From: Jejuia pallidilutea
GTDB lineage: Bacteria > Bacteroidota > Bacteroidia > Flavobacteriales > Flavobacteriaceae
Assembly: GCF_002973595.1 (NCBI RefSeq)
Contig: NZ_PVEO01000002.1
Span: 496,001 to 560,000 of the forward strand
Length of the DNA stretch: 64,000 nt
Direction of reading: 5' to 3'
Position numbers and translations under genes: made by a program. This document shows positions 9,901-16,679 of this stretch, piece by piece (position 1 is the stretch's first letter; every line of letters starts with the position of its first letter). The notes under the pieces were generated by a model that searched no databases, was not told the DNA's origin, and was given only the letters and a program-made list of their open reading frames with translations.

Positions 9901-10197
9901 TCCAATAGCTTTGGTTTCCTTTAAAATAGCTCCATCTGCTTTTCCTGCTCCTTTTTGGTTTTTAAACTCGGTAGTGATATTAAAATCAGGCTTTGGATTT
10001 AGCGTATAACCCAAGACATTGACAAACAGCTCATCCAGAAACTTTGCCTGGTACTGTTCTTCTTTAGAGTTTTTAATATTCTCTTGAATGGTAGCATTGT
10101 GAAAATACTTGGTGTATTTTTTATAGGCACGCTCAACTACTGAATTATCTTGTTGCGCCAGATATGTTTTTAATACTGATGTTTGAAATAATGCCAT
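6928..10197 (-). CDS. Type IIG-like restriction endonuclease / N6-adenine methyltransferase (Eco57I/PglX-like)
   Basis: 1089-aa fused restriction-modification protein. The N-terminal nuclease domain shows a PD-(D/E)xK pattern (PD 70-71, D88, E102-L-K104 in IELKGT). A helical region leads to VFYTPKYITKYI and the methyltransferase core: motif I DPACGSGAFL (about 469-478), YGVDLNEES, and motif IV IIGNPPY (about 601-607), the adenine-methylase signature. A target-recognition region and coiled C-terminus (ending GLTQEEREIVENS) follow. It should cleave and methylate the same DNA site with one polypeptide. Two stretches (about 224-233, IASEARQSHN; about 584-594, SLRGGTTKQS) are translated palindromic repeats inserted in frame. 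It starts 6 bases after the XRE regulator and precedes the pAgo gene, suggesting one operon. It could instead belong to a PglX-like defence system, but no BREX partners are present. Confidence 0.9.
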   Translation of the reverse strand: MALFQTSVLKTYLAQQDNSVVERAYKKYTKYFHNATIQENIKNSKEEQYQAKFLDELFVNVLGYTLNPKPDFNITTEFKNQKGAGKADGAILKETKAIGVIELKGTNTKDLESIRKQAFDYKANQKGCVYVITSNFEKLRFYINDATEFLEFNLFQLAPEEFALMHLCLQKDNILNNLPLTIKEASLVEEDKITKQFYNDYSVFKRELFRDLVKRNAKRLKQNVIASEARQSHNGDDSTELKALEKNVKLSLFKKSQKLIDRFLFIFFAEDRDLLPPNSTIQILDKWKADIDFGDERPLYNLFKQYFHFLDEGRKGTTSRAEIYAYNGGLFKPDAILDSLEIDDDLLYKHAYKLAKYDFSSQVDVNILGHIFENSLNEIESVNAEIEGGEFDKQKSKRKKDGVFYTPKYITKYIVENTVGKLCQEKKDQLGFKEEAYFEIKKGTHQNTKKQLLEVLDNYRAWLLQITICDPACGSGAFLNQALDFLIKEHRYIDELKAKVLGGGLILSDIENTILENNIYGVDLNEESVEIAKLSLWLRTAQPRRKLNDLSNNIKCGNSLIDSKTVAGDKAFNWQQEFPQIFNPSLRGGTTKQSADLKQGFDVIIGNPPYVRAELLTNYLGYFEKNYSVYHSASDLFAYFYELGSKIINDNGLMGYISNTFDKTTAGKVLREYLTNKTSLKEYIDFTEVQIFEGATTYPVIIILENGVGKDCNFKYIKIPKIAQSRVIDIDNENEIQVLQSSLNSKSWSFLSVGMANIFNKILQHTNLRDKYGKCYYGVKTALNDAFIIDNNWSFSEHIKPILEGKEIKKWNVQKVEQKLILFKSKWTNEVYANQSSETEKLESLIKDFPQIFNHLLSFKERAIKRYDQGDYWWELRNCAYYDLFEKPKIIFPNLQNTNKFCFDSIGTFVNAPAVFLPVNSKALLCVLNSKIVWEFLKSICVVRSGGYIEVKPQYFEQIPIPEIKNESALESKANTVIELVNDFQILASRFQNYISSQFSLEKLTRKLDNWHELDFADFIKELNKAIKKAGGTPLTKKDEFEWLELFEDNKKKAQELQTQITQTEKTIDTMVYDLYGLTQEEREIVENS
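8416..8446. repeat. Dispersed palindromic repeat copy 2, in frame inside the methyltransferase
   Basis: 31-bp copy starting AGATTGC and ending CGCAATGAC inside the restriction gene, just before methyltransferase motif IV (NPPY). On the minus strand it is read in frame as SLRGGTTKQS, the usual peptide produced when this Bacteroidota repeat is translated. It adds no stop and no frameshift. Confidence 0.8.
9501..9528. repeat. Dispersed palindromic repeat copy 3, in frame inside the restriction gene
   Basis: 28-bp copy (GAGATTGCC at one end, CGCAATGAC at the other) in the helical region after the nuclease domain. It is read in frame on the minus strand as VIASEARQSH. Same orientation as the other two copies. 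Confidence 0.8.
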
Positions 10198-10203
10198 TTA
10201 AAG

Positions 10204-10503
10204 CTACTTTTTTTGGTTGGTTAAGTTCTTAATTTCTTCTTCTACTTTTTTGAGGATTTCCGTACTGTTGGATTCATCTTTAAGCATATTGACAATTTTA
10301 TCAGCCATCCAAAACTTTAGTAACTCACTTTCACTTTTGTTTAAAGCCTTTGCTAAATCTTCTACTTGTTCCTTTCTGGCAATACGAGTCCCACGTTCAA
10401 TTTTACTTAATAAGGCGGTATCAATGTTCATTTGAGAGGCAACCTCACGCAGTAATAGTTGCTTTTCTTCCCTTAACTTCCTTATATAATTACCAAATGT
10501 CAT
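10204..10503 (-). CDS. XRE-family helix-turn-helix regulator (controller-like) of the restriction/Argonaute operon
   Basis: 99-aa protein with a cro/C1-type HTH over residues 3-58 (MTFGNYIRKLREEKQLLLRE, then MNIDTALLSKIERG) and a helical, charged C-terminus. The HTH with ALLSKIERG as recognition region fits C-proteins that control restriction-modification genes. I chose the ATG at 10503; the frame can be opened to a TTG at 10527, but that TTG lies in a palindrome that looks like an operator. The restriction gene begins 6 bases after the stop, so the two are very likely co-transcribed and the regulator probably sets the timing of methylase and nuclease production. Function is inferred from fold and position. 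Confidence 0.85.
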   Translation of the reverse strand: MTFGNYIRKLREEKQLLLREVASQMNIDTALLSKIERGTRIARKEQVEDLAKALNKSESELLKFWMADKIVNMLKDESNSTEILKKVEEEIKNLTNQKK

Positions 10504-10515
10504 TTTAGAGATATT

Positions 10516-10527
10516 TTGACTTGTCAA
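10516..10527. promoter_or_regulatory. Palindrome TTGACTTGTCAA upstream of the XRE gene, candidate autoregulatory operator
   Basis: Twelve bases with 5-bp arms TTGAC/GTCAA around TT, 12 bases upstream of the ATG at 10503. A partial second half-site (ATTTGTC) lies a few bases further out. Placement at the start of an XRE gene is typical for a controller operator; binding is inferred. Confidence 0.5.
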
Positions 10528-10658
10528 TATTTGTCTAATTTAATAAAAGGAAACAAAAGGAAAGTAAAAAGATATAAACAGTTATTAACAGGTAATGAGG
10601 AAGTTGAGGATTTGAGGAAATCCATTTAATCATTTCCTTAAATCCTCGAAATCCTTAA

Positions 10659-12410
10659 CTATGTCTTTGCAGGATTTGAGTAGTTATTGTGTGCTTCTCT
10701 GTGTATTAATCCTGCATCAACAAATTTGGTAATATAACCTTCTGCGGTTTTATGTGGTATGCTCTGTTTTGTGGCTAAATCTAAATACTCTTGTCTGCTA
10801 AACTGCTTTGGTAAACTTTCTAAAAAGCGTTCCTTTCTATTTAATCGTTTTGTTGCTTTTTGCTCAATAGGTAAGTCGTTAAAAACTTTACTACTGTGTT
10901 TTACTAAAATTGAAATTATGGTTAGTGCGTTTTTAAAATCCATATCCTCACATTCTTTAGTTGCGTTTACATCACCATCTTCCATAATACGAAATGCTGT
11001 GAATAGCATCATTATCCTAAACGCAATTAAGCCTAAACGCCTTATCGTTGCGATGTACTCTTCGGGTTGTAGGTTGATGTATTTGGTCTGTAAAGATTCA
11101 AAAAACGTATTGAATTGCTGTTGTTGGGTTGTAGTTAACCGTATTTCAATCTCTGGATTGTTTTTCAGGGTTTTGTACAGTTCTAAAAACTCGCTACCCA
11201 ATTGGTTATAGTAATCGTCTAAACCTACTTTATTGCTATTTTGAAACACGTTTTTCCAAGTTGGTTTGATATTCATATAGTAGAACATAAAGCGACTGAA
11301 CAAGCCATTTTCGGCATTGGGTATTAAGGTTGCCACTTGTTTTGGTGTCCCTGATAATACTGTTGATAAACACGGTTTCTCAATATCTACATATTCTCTA
11401 TCGGTTCTACGATAATAGCTTATGGTTTCGTGATGAAAGGCTTTACGAAATCCATCGGAATAATTACCATAATCGCTTTTAAAGGCTTGTGCTAATGTAT
11501 CTCCTTCGGTTTCAAAAATTAATCCTCTACCATCATTATCAGAAATTAATTGATATACGCCTGTTACACTATTGTTAGCAGGAATAAACAGCATTCGTTC
11601 TGGTGGTTTACTCGGTTTTTCCAAGTTTTCATCTTTGCCTTTGTTCATATTGTAAGTAGCAGTTTCTGCTTGAAATTGCTGTTTTAATACTTTGGCTTGT
11701 TCCCGTTTTAACTTGTGAACAGGTTCTACCAAATTTTTAATTTGGTTAAGTCTTCCTTTACCTGCAGATGCAGGTGCTGTAACAAATAGATATAAATTAC
11801 AAAACACTTTACGTTGGTCATAGATTCCGAAGAGTTTAGGAAAGCACGCACTAAATGCTGTTAATGCGCCTAATAACAAAATGTCCTTTTCTTCCTGACC
11901 ATTAGCAGGGTTTACAACTTGTTGTAAAAACTGTGGCAAATTCTCATATACCTTTTCTGGTATTGTTGGCATTGCTTGGTTGGGTGTATCAACAATAGTT
12001 GCAACGTTTGTTGCAACTTCGTTGTTGTTTTGTTGTTTGGTCGGTTTGATACCTGATTGATGTGCGTAATGGTAAAAGGTAGCAATTGTAATTCCGTGTC
12101 CTTTTGCGTTTAGGCATTTGTTGAATTGTGCGTCACACTCTTTGGCATCGTAACCTGCATAATTTTTACTTATACGGTGAAAATAATCCCTTCCTGTTTC
12201 TCCATACTCTTCTGCTAAAGCAAAGCCTAAATCTCTCCAAGTGGCATAGCCTCCTGTTATGTCTGTACCTGATTGCTCGATTGCTGAAATGTAGGATTCA
12301 ATATCGTTATCAGCAACAGCAACAACTTGAGTTATTGTCTTGTTGCTTTTTGGTTTTATTGGCTCTTTAGGAACTTCTAACCAATCTTTTGGGTTAAATA
12401 TTTTAGTCAT
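10659..12410 (-). CDS. PriCT_2 / DUF3987 primase-helicase-like protein of the mobile element
   Basis: 583 aa. Residues about 34-120 resemble PriCT_2 (DIESYISAIEQSGTDITGG, then FHRISKNYAGYDAKECDAQF), a C-terminal primase module. The rest is a DUF3987-type ATPase with a Walker A-like APASAGKGRL and a Walker B-like GLIFETEGD segment, ending in a small winged-helix-like region (FSRQEYLDLATKQSIPHKTA). Such proteins are standard in Bacteroidota integrative elements and probably act in their replication. The start overlaps the end of the BT4734-type gene by 4 bases, so the two are translationally coupled and may form one primase-helicase unit. Confidence 0.85.
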   Translation of the reverse strand: MTKIFNPKDWLEVPKEPIKPKSNKTITQVVAVADNDIESYISAIEQSGTDITGGYATWRDLGFALAEEYGETGRDYFHRISKNYAGYDAKECDAQFNKCLNAKGHGITIATFYHYAHQSGIKPTKQQNNNEVATNVATIVDTPNQAMPTIPEKVYENLPQFLQQVVNPANGQEEKDILLLGALTAFSACFPKLFGIYDQRKVFCNLYLFVTAPASAGKGRLNQIKNLVEPVHKLKREQAKVLKQQFQAETATYNMNKGKDENLEKPSKPPERMLFIPANNSVTGVYQLISDNDGRGLIFETEGDTLAQAFKSDYGNYSDGFRKAFHHETISYYRRTDREYVDIEKPCLSTVLSGTPKQVATLIPNAENGLFSRFMFYYMNIKPTWKNVFQNSNKVGLDDYYNQLGSEFLELYKTLKNNPEIEIRLTTTQQQQFNTFFESLQTKYINLQPEEYIATIRRLGLIAFRIMMLFTAFRIMEDGDVNATKECEDMDFKNALTIISILVKHSSKVFNDLPIEQKATKRLNRKERFLESLPKQFSRQEYLDLATKQSIPHKTAEGYITKFVDAGLIHREAHNNYSNPAKT

Positions 12411-13315
12411 AATGCTTGATGTCTTTTATGTAAAAAGGCTGTTGGGTCGTATGGTAAAAAACACGCTCTGGAAACGTCTTTACCTGACTGGTCAACCTCA
12501 ATGTTATAATTGTGTTTAATGTAATTTGCTACTGCTGTGAAATATTCTGAATGTGATACTTCTGAAATATCTATTCTAATAATCCATTTTAAACCATCAC
12601 CAGATGGTGATATGAATAGCATTTCGGTTTCAAAATATTCATCATTTAAGAGTTGTGTTCTTAACTCTTGTAAATTCTCTAAATGGTCAAAATCAATCGT
12701 TAATAGATTAGAATGCTTTAGCAAATTGTTATCACTTCGTTTTTCAAATGTTCCTGAAAGTGTTACGTAATCAAAGCGATTTGCTTTGAATTTACGTGCT
12801 TCTTTTACATTGGTAATTGCTCTTAATTCTTCAGTAATCCTTTTGTATTTATCACTTGTGATTAATGCAAATATTTGATGCAGTCGCAATGTTTCCGCAG
12901 GAAATACATTACGAACAGGTGCTTTGAAAAAGCTACAGTAAGCATACCAGGTATCGTCTGGTTCGTTTAACCATTCTAACTCGTCATTTTCTTTGATTTC
13001 TAAATTCAGATGTACTGCTTCATTTATTTTCTGCAATAAATCAGCTTCATCAATAGTTTTAAAATGATATTTGGCAAATTCAAATACATCACCGTTAAAG
13101 GTTTTTAGTTCGGTATCTCTATGGGTTGCAATCACTCCATCAATATGAATCCGTAAAGTTTCTTTTCCACCATTAAATGGGTTACGAGTTATCCCGCAGT
13201 CCCTTCCTTTTACGGAAAGGACTGTTGTATCAGGATAATACTGTCTTAACACATAGGCATAAATCTTTAAGCCATAATGTGTTTTGTCTAAAATTGCTTC
13301 TCTACTTATTTCCAT
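12407..13315 (-). CDS. BT4734/BF3469-type (VirE N-terminal-like) mobile-element protein
   Basis: 302 aa. The C-terminal half contains the archaeo-eukaryotic-primase-like pattern NLLTIDFDHLEN ... MLFISPSGDGLKWIIRID ... SGKDVSRACFLPYDP, where the D-x-D and S-G-x-G segments are hallmarks of the BT4734-type / VirE-N family. The N-terminal part has a charged region (RDCGITRNPFNGGKETLRIH) that resembles a DNA-binding or CHC2-like module. Immediately followed by the DUF3987 gene with a 4-base overlap, and itself overlapping the preceding HTH gene by 14 bases. This gene pair is common in Bacteroidota integrative elements, where it likely supports element replication or initiation. Confidence 0.82.
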   Translation of the reverse strand: MEISREAILDKTHYGLKIYAYVLRQYYPDTTVLSVKGRDCGITRNPFNGGKETLRIHIDGVIATHRDTELKTFNGDVFEFAKYHFKTIDEADLLQKINEAVHLNLEIKENDELEWLNEPDDTWYAYCSFFKAPVRNVFPAETLRLHQIFALITSDKYKRITEELRAITNVKEARKFKANRFDYVTLSGTFEKRSDNNLLKHSNLLTIDFDHLENLQELRTQLLNDEYFETEMLFISPSGDGLKWIIRIDISEVSHSEYFTAVANYIKHNYNIEVDQSGKDVSRACFLPYDPTAFLHKRHQAL

Positions 13316-13598
13316 CTTGCTTGAAATTATGGTTGTAGTAGTTATCTTGAAGCAATTGCTCTATGTCAGCAACTCTATAGTAAAATTTACCTTTTACTTT
13401 GCTGTAAGGCAAAGTGCCATTGGTTCTTAAAGTTTGCAACGTACGCTTACTAATATGTAAAGTCTGCAATACATCTTGATTGTCTATCCACGTATCCTTT
13501 AATACTTCTGCTCTCGATTGTCGCAACAATTCGATACGTGCTTTTAAGTCCTTGATATCTTGCGAGAGTGCCAAGATTAAATCGATTATTTCAGTCAT
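13302..13598 (-). CDS. Small helix-turn-helix (excisionase/MerR-like) protein
   Basis: 98 aa with an N-terminal coiled-coil stretch (LILALSQDIKDLKARIELLR) and a HTH_17-type winged HTH (DNQDVLQTLHISKRTLQTLR, then GTLPYSKVKGKFYYRVADIE). The shape is that of excisionase or recombination directionality factors of Bacteroidota elements. It overlaps the upstream HTH gene by 4 bases and the downstream BT4734-type gene by 14, so it sits inside a tight operon. Confidence 0.82.
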   Translation of the reverse strand: MTEIIDLILALSQDIKDLKARIELLRQSRAEVLKDTWIDNQDVLQTLHISKRTLQTLRTNGTLPYSKVKGKFYYRVADIEQLLQDNYYNHNFKQDGNK

Positions 13599-13894
13599 AA
13601 CTTCACCGCTCCTTTCTTAATTAGGTAATCGGCAGCTTGCTGTTCGATTTCATCTTGTGAATCAACACGGTTACTTAATAACCATTCTTCTAATTCGACT
13701 CTGTTAAAATAAATTTTCTTTCCATTCGGTTTATAATGTGGAATGGTTCCTGTACTTGTAAGTTTGTATAAATGGGATTGTGATAATTCCAAAAACTTAC
13801 ACGCTTCGTTGAAGCTCAATACGTTTTTTACAATAATGTTTCTGTCTAAAACGTGCTGTTCAATAATTTTGAGACGTTCTAATATTTCGTCCAT
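13595..13894 (-). CDS. Small helix-turn-helix (excisionase-like) protein
   Basis: 99 aa. It has an N-terminal helix (ILERLKIIEQHVL) and a HTH_17 domain (LSFNEACKFLELSQSHLYKL, then GTIPHYKPNGKKIYFNRVEL). It is a paralogue-like partner of the next gene, and such tandem pairs are usual in Bacteroidota integrative elements. First gene of a four-gene overlapping run (two HTH proteins, BT4734-type, DUF3987). An 18-bp imperfect palindrome 31 bases upstream is a candidate operator. Role in excision control is inferred. Confidence 0.83.
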   Translation of the reverse strand: MDEILERLKIIEQHVLDRNIIVKNVLSFNEACKFLELSQSHLYKLTSTGTIPHYKPNGKKIYFNRVELEEWLLSNRVDSQDEIEQQAADYLIKKGAVKL

Positions 13895-13924
13895 AACTAA
13901 TAAAATTTTAGTTTATAGTAAATG

Positions 13925-13942
13925 GACATCTGGCCAAATGTC
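13925..13942. promoter_or_regulatory. 18-bp imperfect palindrome upstream of the HTH operon
   Basis: GACATCTGGCCAAATGTC: 9-bp arms with a single mismatch, centred on TGGCCA. It lies 31 bases upstream of the first HTH gene of the operon, in the 160-base gap after the unrecognised protein gene. Possible binding site of one of the HTH proteins; no other signal was recognised in this gap. Confidence 0.45.
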
Positions 13943-14054
13943 ATTCTTGGTTTTCAAGAACAGGACAAAGGTTCAAAATTGGCTTCTCGATTTTAGTAAG
14001 AGTGTAAAACAAGGGTAAGACAACAGTAAGGTTTCTTACTATTCTTACTGTTTT

Positions 14055-15002
14055 TTATTGCAGTTGTTGGATAATTTTATCTATTTCTTCCTTTTCTTTT
14101 GGGTTATGAACTTTGTTTTTGTGAAGATTATTAGCCTTTAATAGCGTACCTGTTTTGGTAACAAATTTTCCAGAACGTTCTATTGCCGTAGGATTGAAAT
14201 AAATAAAAAATGGTTTAAGTTTTGTTACAAGGTAACTAAACTGTGTCGTCTCGCATTGAAGATAAATTTGCGATTCTGTATTTGTGAAATCTTTTGCTAA
14301 TAAGAGTTCGTGCAACTGTTCTACAGTTGTACGGTTATCTAACAAATCTATTTTTAGATTTACCAGTTTGAGCACAGTTAGCAAAGTTGAAGTGTCATTA
14401 CTTTTATATCCGAAAGAAGTCTTTGGTTTTGCTTTCGTTTTTGATGTTTTTTTGGTAGCAACTTTTTTAGTGGTGCTCTTTTCTATCACATTAACATCAA
14501 AAGTTTCATCATTAAAGTATTTTTCTGCAATTTCTGAAATAGAAAATGTTGTGTTTTCTGAAAACTGACCGTATTGCTCTTGTAGTTCAGCATACAATCT
14601 TATAGCAGACACTTTTAAGTAGTTTATGATATAATTATCATCATTATTTAAATCTGCTGTTATTCCTCTCTTATTGATATAAGTTGCAATGTCATTTAAG
14701 TACTTATCAAATTTATTAAGTAGAATAGTATAGCTATATTTATTTTCCGGTGTAGTTGCATTTACGGGAAATTCTTTTGAAAATGATGCTACTGTATTTT
14801 CTGTTTCAATAAAGATTAGCTTTTGGTAGTATTCTTTTTTCGCATTTAAAGGCTTTTTAAAGTTTACTTTAAAAACTGCATTATTGGCTTTTGGATTCAA
14901 TTTAAAATCAGACAGTAGGTATTTAAAATCCTTTTTTTGTCTATTATCTCTATGTAAGCCATTGGTTATAGAAACCAAACTTGAAAATACACTTCCTTTC
15001 AT
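14055..15002 (-). CDS. Unrecognised mobile-element protein coupled to the integrase
   Basis: 315 aa, no family recognised. The N-terminal half is rich in K, N and Y with no signal peptide. The middle holds a low-complexity basic linker (KKVATKKTSKTKAKPKTS, about 178-195) that separates two folded-looking halves. The C-terminal half is helical and ends in charged residues (NPKEKEEIDKIIQQLQ). Its ATG shares one base with the integrase stop codon (TAATG), so the two are translationally coupled. Proteins at this place in Bacteroidota elements are sometimes RteC-like or uncharacterised; I cannot support a function beyond association with the recombinase. Confidence 0.75.
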   Translation of the reverse strand: MKGSVFSSLVSITNGLHRDNRQKKDFKYLLSDFKLNPKANNAVFKVNFKKPLNAKKEYYQKLIFIETENTVASFSKEFPVNATTPENKYSYTILLNKFDKYLNDIATYINKRGITADLNNDDNYIINYLKVSAIRLYAELQEQYGQFSENTTFSISEIAEKYFNDETFDVNVIEKSTTKKVATKKTSKTKAKPKTSFGYKSNDTSTLLTVLKLVNLKIDLLDNRTTVEQLHELLLAKDFTNTESQIYLQCETTQFSYLVTKLKPFFIYFNPTAIERSGKFVTKTGTLLKANNLHKNKVHNPKEKEEIDKIIQQLQ

Positions 15003-16096
15003 TATAAATCCAGTTGAATACGGTTAGCAGCTTCTTTCTTTTTATCGTCAATTACTTTAGCATATATCTGTGTAGTGCGTAATTCTTTATGACCTAATAA
15101 TTTTGATACTGTATATATGTCTGTACCCAATGTTAATTGTAAGGTAGCGTAGGTATGGCGCGCGCAATGGAAGGTTATATTTTTAGTAATACCTGCTTTC
15201 ATCATCCATTGTTGTAGCTTTAAGTTAGACCAGGCACTATAATGTAAGCCATCAAACACTTTATCATCTGGATTACCTTTTTCTCCTAATAGATTTCTTG
15301 CTTGGTCTGATATTGGTAAGGTTTCTACACCTTTAGTTTTCTTTTGTCTAAATCTGATATAATATCCCATTTCTTTAGAGTGCTGGATTTCTGACCATAT
15401 TAGTTTTTCAATATCTGACCAACGTAATCCGGTTAAAGCTGAAAAAATAAAAGCATTTTTTAAAATAGGTAGTTCACATTCTGTATTAACTGCCTTTTGT
15501 AATTCATCAAGCGTTAAAAATTCTCGTTGAGGTTCGCCTTGTTTAAAGTATTCAACACCATTTGCAGGATTTACTTTTAATATACCATCCTTTACAGCCT
15601 GTTTTAATGCTGCTGAAAATTTCCCGAAATATGAATATTTTGAATTTTGAGACAATTGCTTACCTGCTCTACCTATTGCATCTTTATCTAAATACTCTTT
15701 GAAACGCTCAACAAATGATTTGTCTATATCTTGAAAACTAACATCAGTTGGACAAAACTTTTTTAAATGTTTTAGCATACTATTCCAATTACCATAATTG
15801 CCAGAGCTTGTATTTTTCTTTTCTGCTAAAGCTGTGATATAAGTAATAAAACTGCCTTTTAGCTTTTCAATATCTTGAAAGCCATAAATACCGTTTTGAA
15901 TTTCAATCTGTCGTTGTGCACAAATAGTTTCTGCAAGTTGCTTCGTTTTCCTGTTTACCTCTCTTTCCGTTTTGGTTTTAGGATTTGGTGTAAGGTATAA
16001 GCGTAAGTATTCGGTTTTACGTTTACCTTTATGATAGTAATCTAAATACAGGCTTATTTTGTCGTTTTTCTTGCGTTGTCTTAATGTTACTTTCAT
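15002..16096 (-). CDS. Tyrosine recombinase (phage-type integrase) of the island
   Basis: 364 aa. N-terminal Arm-DNA-binding domain with SLYLDYYHKGKRKTEYLRLY, then a SAM-like core-binding domain, then the catalytic domain with all the expected residues: R in ALTGLRWSD, H-x-x-R in HCARHTYATL, H in KLLGHKEL and the nucleophile Y in TQIYAK. This is the usual integrase of Bacteroidota integrative elements, cutting and joining DNA through a 3'-phosphotyrosine link. The gene lies about 600 bases from the mnmE 3' end, a normal distance between an integrase and its att site, with only the small zinc-ribbon/HTH gene between. Confidence 0.95.
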   Translation of the reverse strand: MKVTLRQRKKNDKISLYLDYYHKGKRKTEYLRLYLTPNPKTKTEREVNRKTKQLAETICAQRQIEIQNGIYGFQDIEKLKGSFITYITALAEKKNTSSGNYGNWNSMLKHLKKFCPTDVSFQDIDKSFVERFKEYLDKDAIGRAGKQLSQNSKYSYFGKFSAALKQAVKDGILKVNPANGVEYFKQGEPQREFLTLDELQKAVNTECELPILKNAFIFSALTGLRWSDIEKLIWSEIQHSKEMGYYIRFRQKKTKGVETLPISDQARNLLGEKGNPDDKVFDGLHYSAWSNLKLQQWMMKAGITKNITFHCARHTYATLQLTLGTDIYTVSKLLGHKELRTTQIYAKVIDDKKKEAANRIQLDL

Positions 16097-16103
16097 AATG
16101 GAA

Positions 16104-16469
16104 TTAATTAAAGAGGTTTTCTATTTGCCATCTGGCCACAATACGCTTTCTACCAAAAGGAACTGCTTTTAAACGTCCTTGTTGAATCATTCTTTGAATG
16201 GTCCATCTACTCACACCAATAAGTTGTGAGGCTTCTGTAACGCTTAAAAAATCCTTGTTATTTACAGCATTAGGATTGTGAACTTCAACAACTTGTTTTT
16301 GCTGTTGCATATCTTCAGTAAGAGTAGCTTGGATTTTTTCTTTACGCTTACGTGCCTTATATGCTCTTTTTGCACAAGTATCGCCACAGTATTTAGTAAC
16401 TGTTGTACGTGCTGTGAAGGCATTACCGCAATGCTTACAAGTTTTAGGAATGAATAAATTACTGCTCAT
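16104..16469 (-). CDS. Zinc-ribbon plus helix-turn-helix excisionase-like protein
   Basis: 121 aa from the ATG at 16469. The N-terminus has a C-x2-C ... C-x3-C zinc ribbon (CKHCGNAFTARTTVTKYCG, then DTCAKRAYKARKRK). The C-terminus is a HTH_17 domain (LSVTEASQLIGVSRWTIQRM, then GRLKAVPFGRKRIV). First gene after mnmE on the island and 7 bases upstream of the integrase, so probably an excisionase or integrase regulator. The frame stays open to an ATG at 16565, but that would place five 10-bp direct repeats inside the coding part and add residues that look untypical, so I prefer 16469. The start choice is a judgement. Confidence 0.8.
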   Translation of the reverse strand: MSSNLFIPKTCKHCGNAFTARTTVTKYCGDTCAKRAYKARKRKEKIQATLTEDMQQQKQVVEVHNPNAVNNKDFLSVTEASQLIGVSRWTIQRMIQQGRLKAVPFGRKRIVARWQIENLFN

Positions 16470-16470
16470 A

Positions 16471-16520
16471 AATGGTGCTTTATGTAGCGTAATGGTGCAA
16501 CGTGGTGCGTTATGGTGCAT
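16471..16520. repeat. Five tandem 10-bp repeats (ATGGTGC core) upstream of the excisionase-like gene
   Basis: Heptamer cores recur at exactly 10-base steps: ATGGTGC at 16472, ATGTAGC at 16482, ATGGTGC at 16492, GTGGTGC at 16502 and ATGGTGC at 16512. The period equals about one helical turn, so a bound protein would meet all sites on one DNA face. The array sits directly upstream of the preferred start at 16469 and downstream of a promoter-like site. It suggests an operator or integrase/excisionase arm sites. Confidence 0.7.
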
Positions 16521-16587
16521 CATTTCGCCTTTATTTTCGCCAACAGATTTGGGCAACAAATCCATATTTAAGGCAACAGATATACAA

Positions 16588-16618
16588 CAAATTTAATCAA
16601 AAAAGAGTAAATAAGCAA
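16588..16618 (-). promoter_or_regulatory. Promoter-like site for the island's integrase operon
   Basis: On the minus strand TTG (16618-16616) is followed after 20 bases by TAAATTTG (16595-16588), close to the Bacteroidota TTG-N19-TAnnTTTG promoter. Transcription would start near 16581 and run into the decamer repeats and the zinc-ribbon/HTH and integrase genes. The spacing is one base longer than ideal. Confidence 0.5.
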
Positions 16619-16679
16619 CAAATAAAAGAAGATAAAACACTATAAAACCAACAATAACAAAGGATTAACAAATAAAAGA

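Noticed and set aside
10504-10527. TTG start for the XRE regulator
   Set aside because: It lies in a palindrome that looks like an operator, while the ATG at 10503 yields a complete HTH domain.
16470-16565. Longer form of the zinc-ribbon/HTH protein starting at 16565
   Set aside because: The extension is encoded by phased 10-bp repeats, and the residues look unlike the family start. It cannot be fully excluded.
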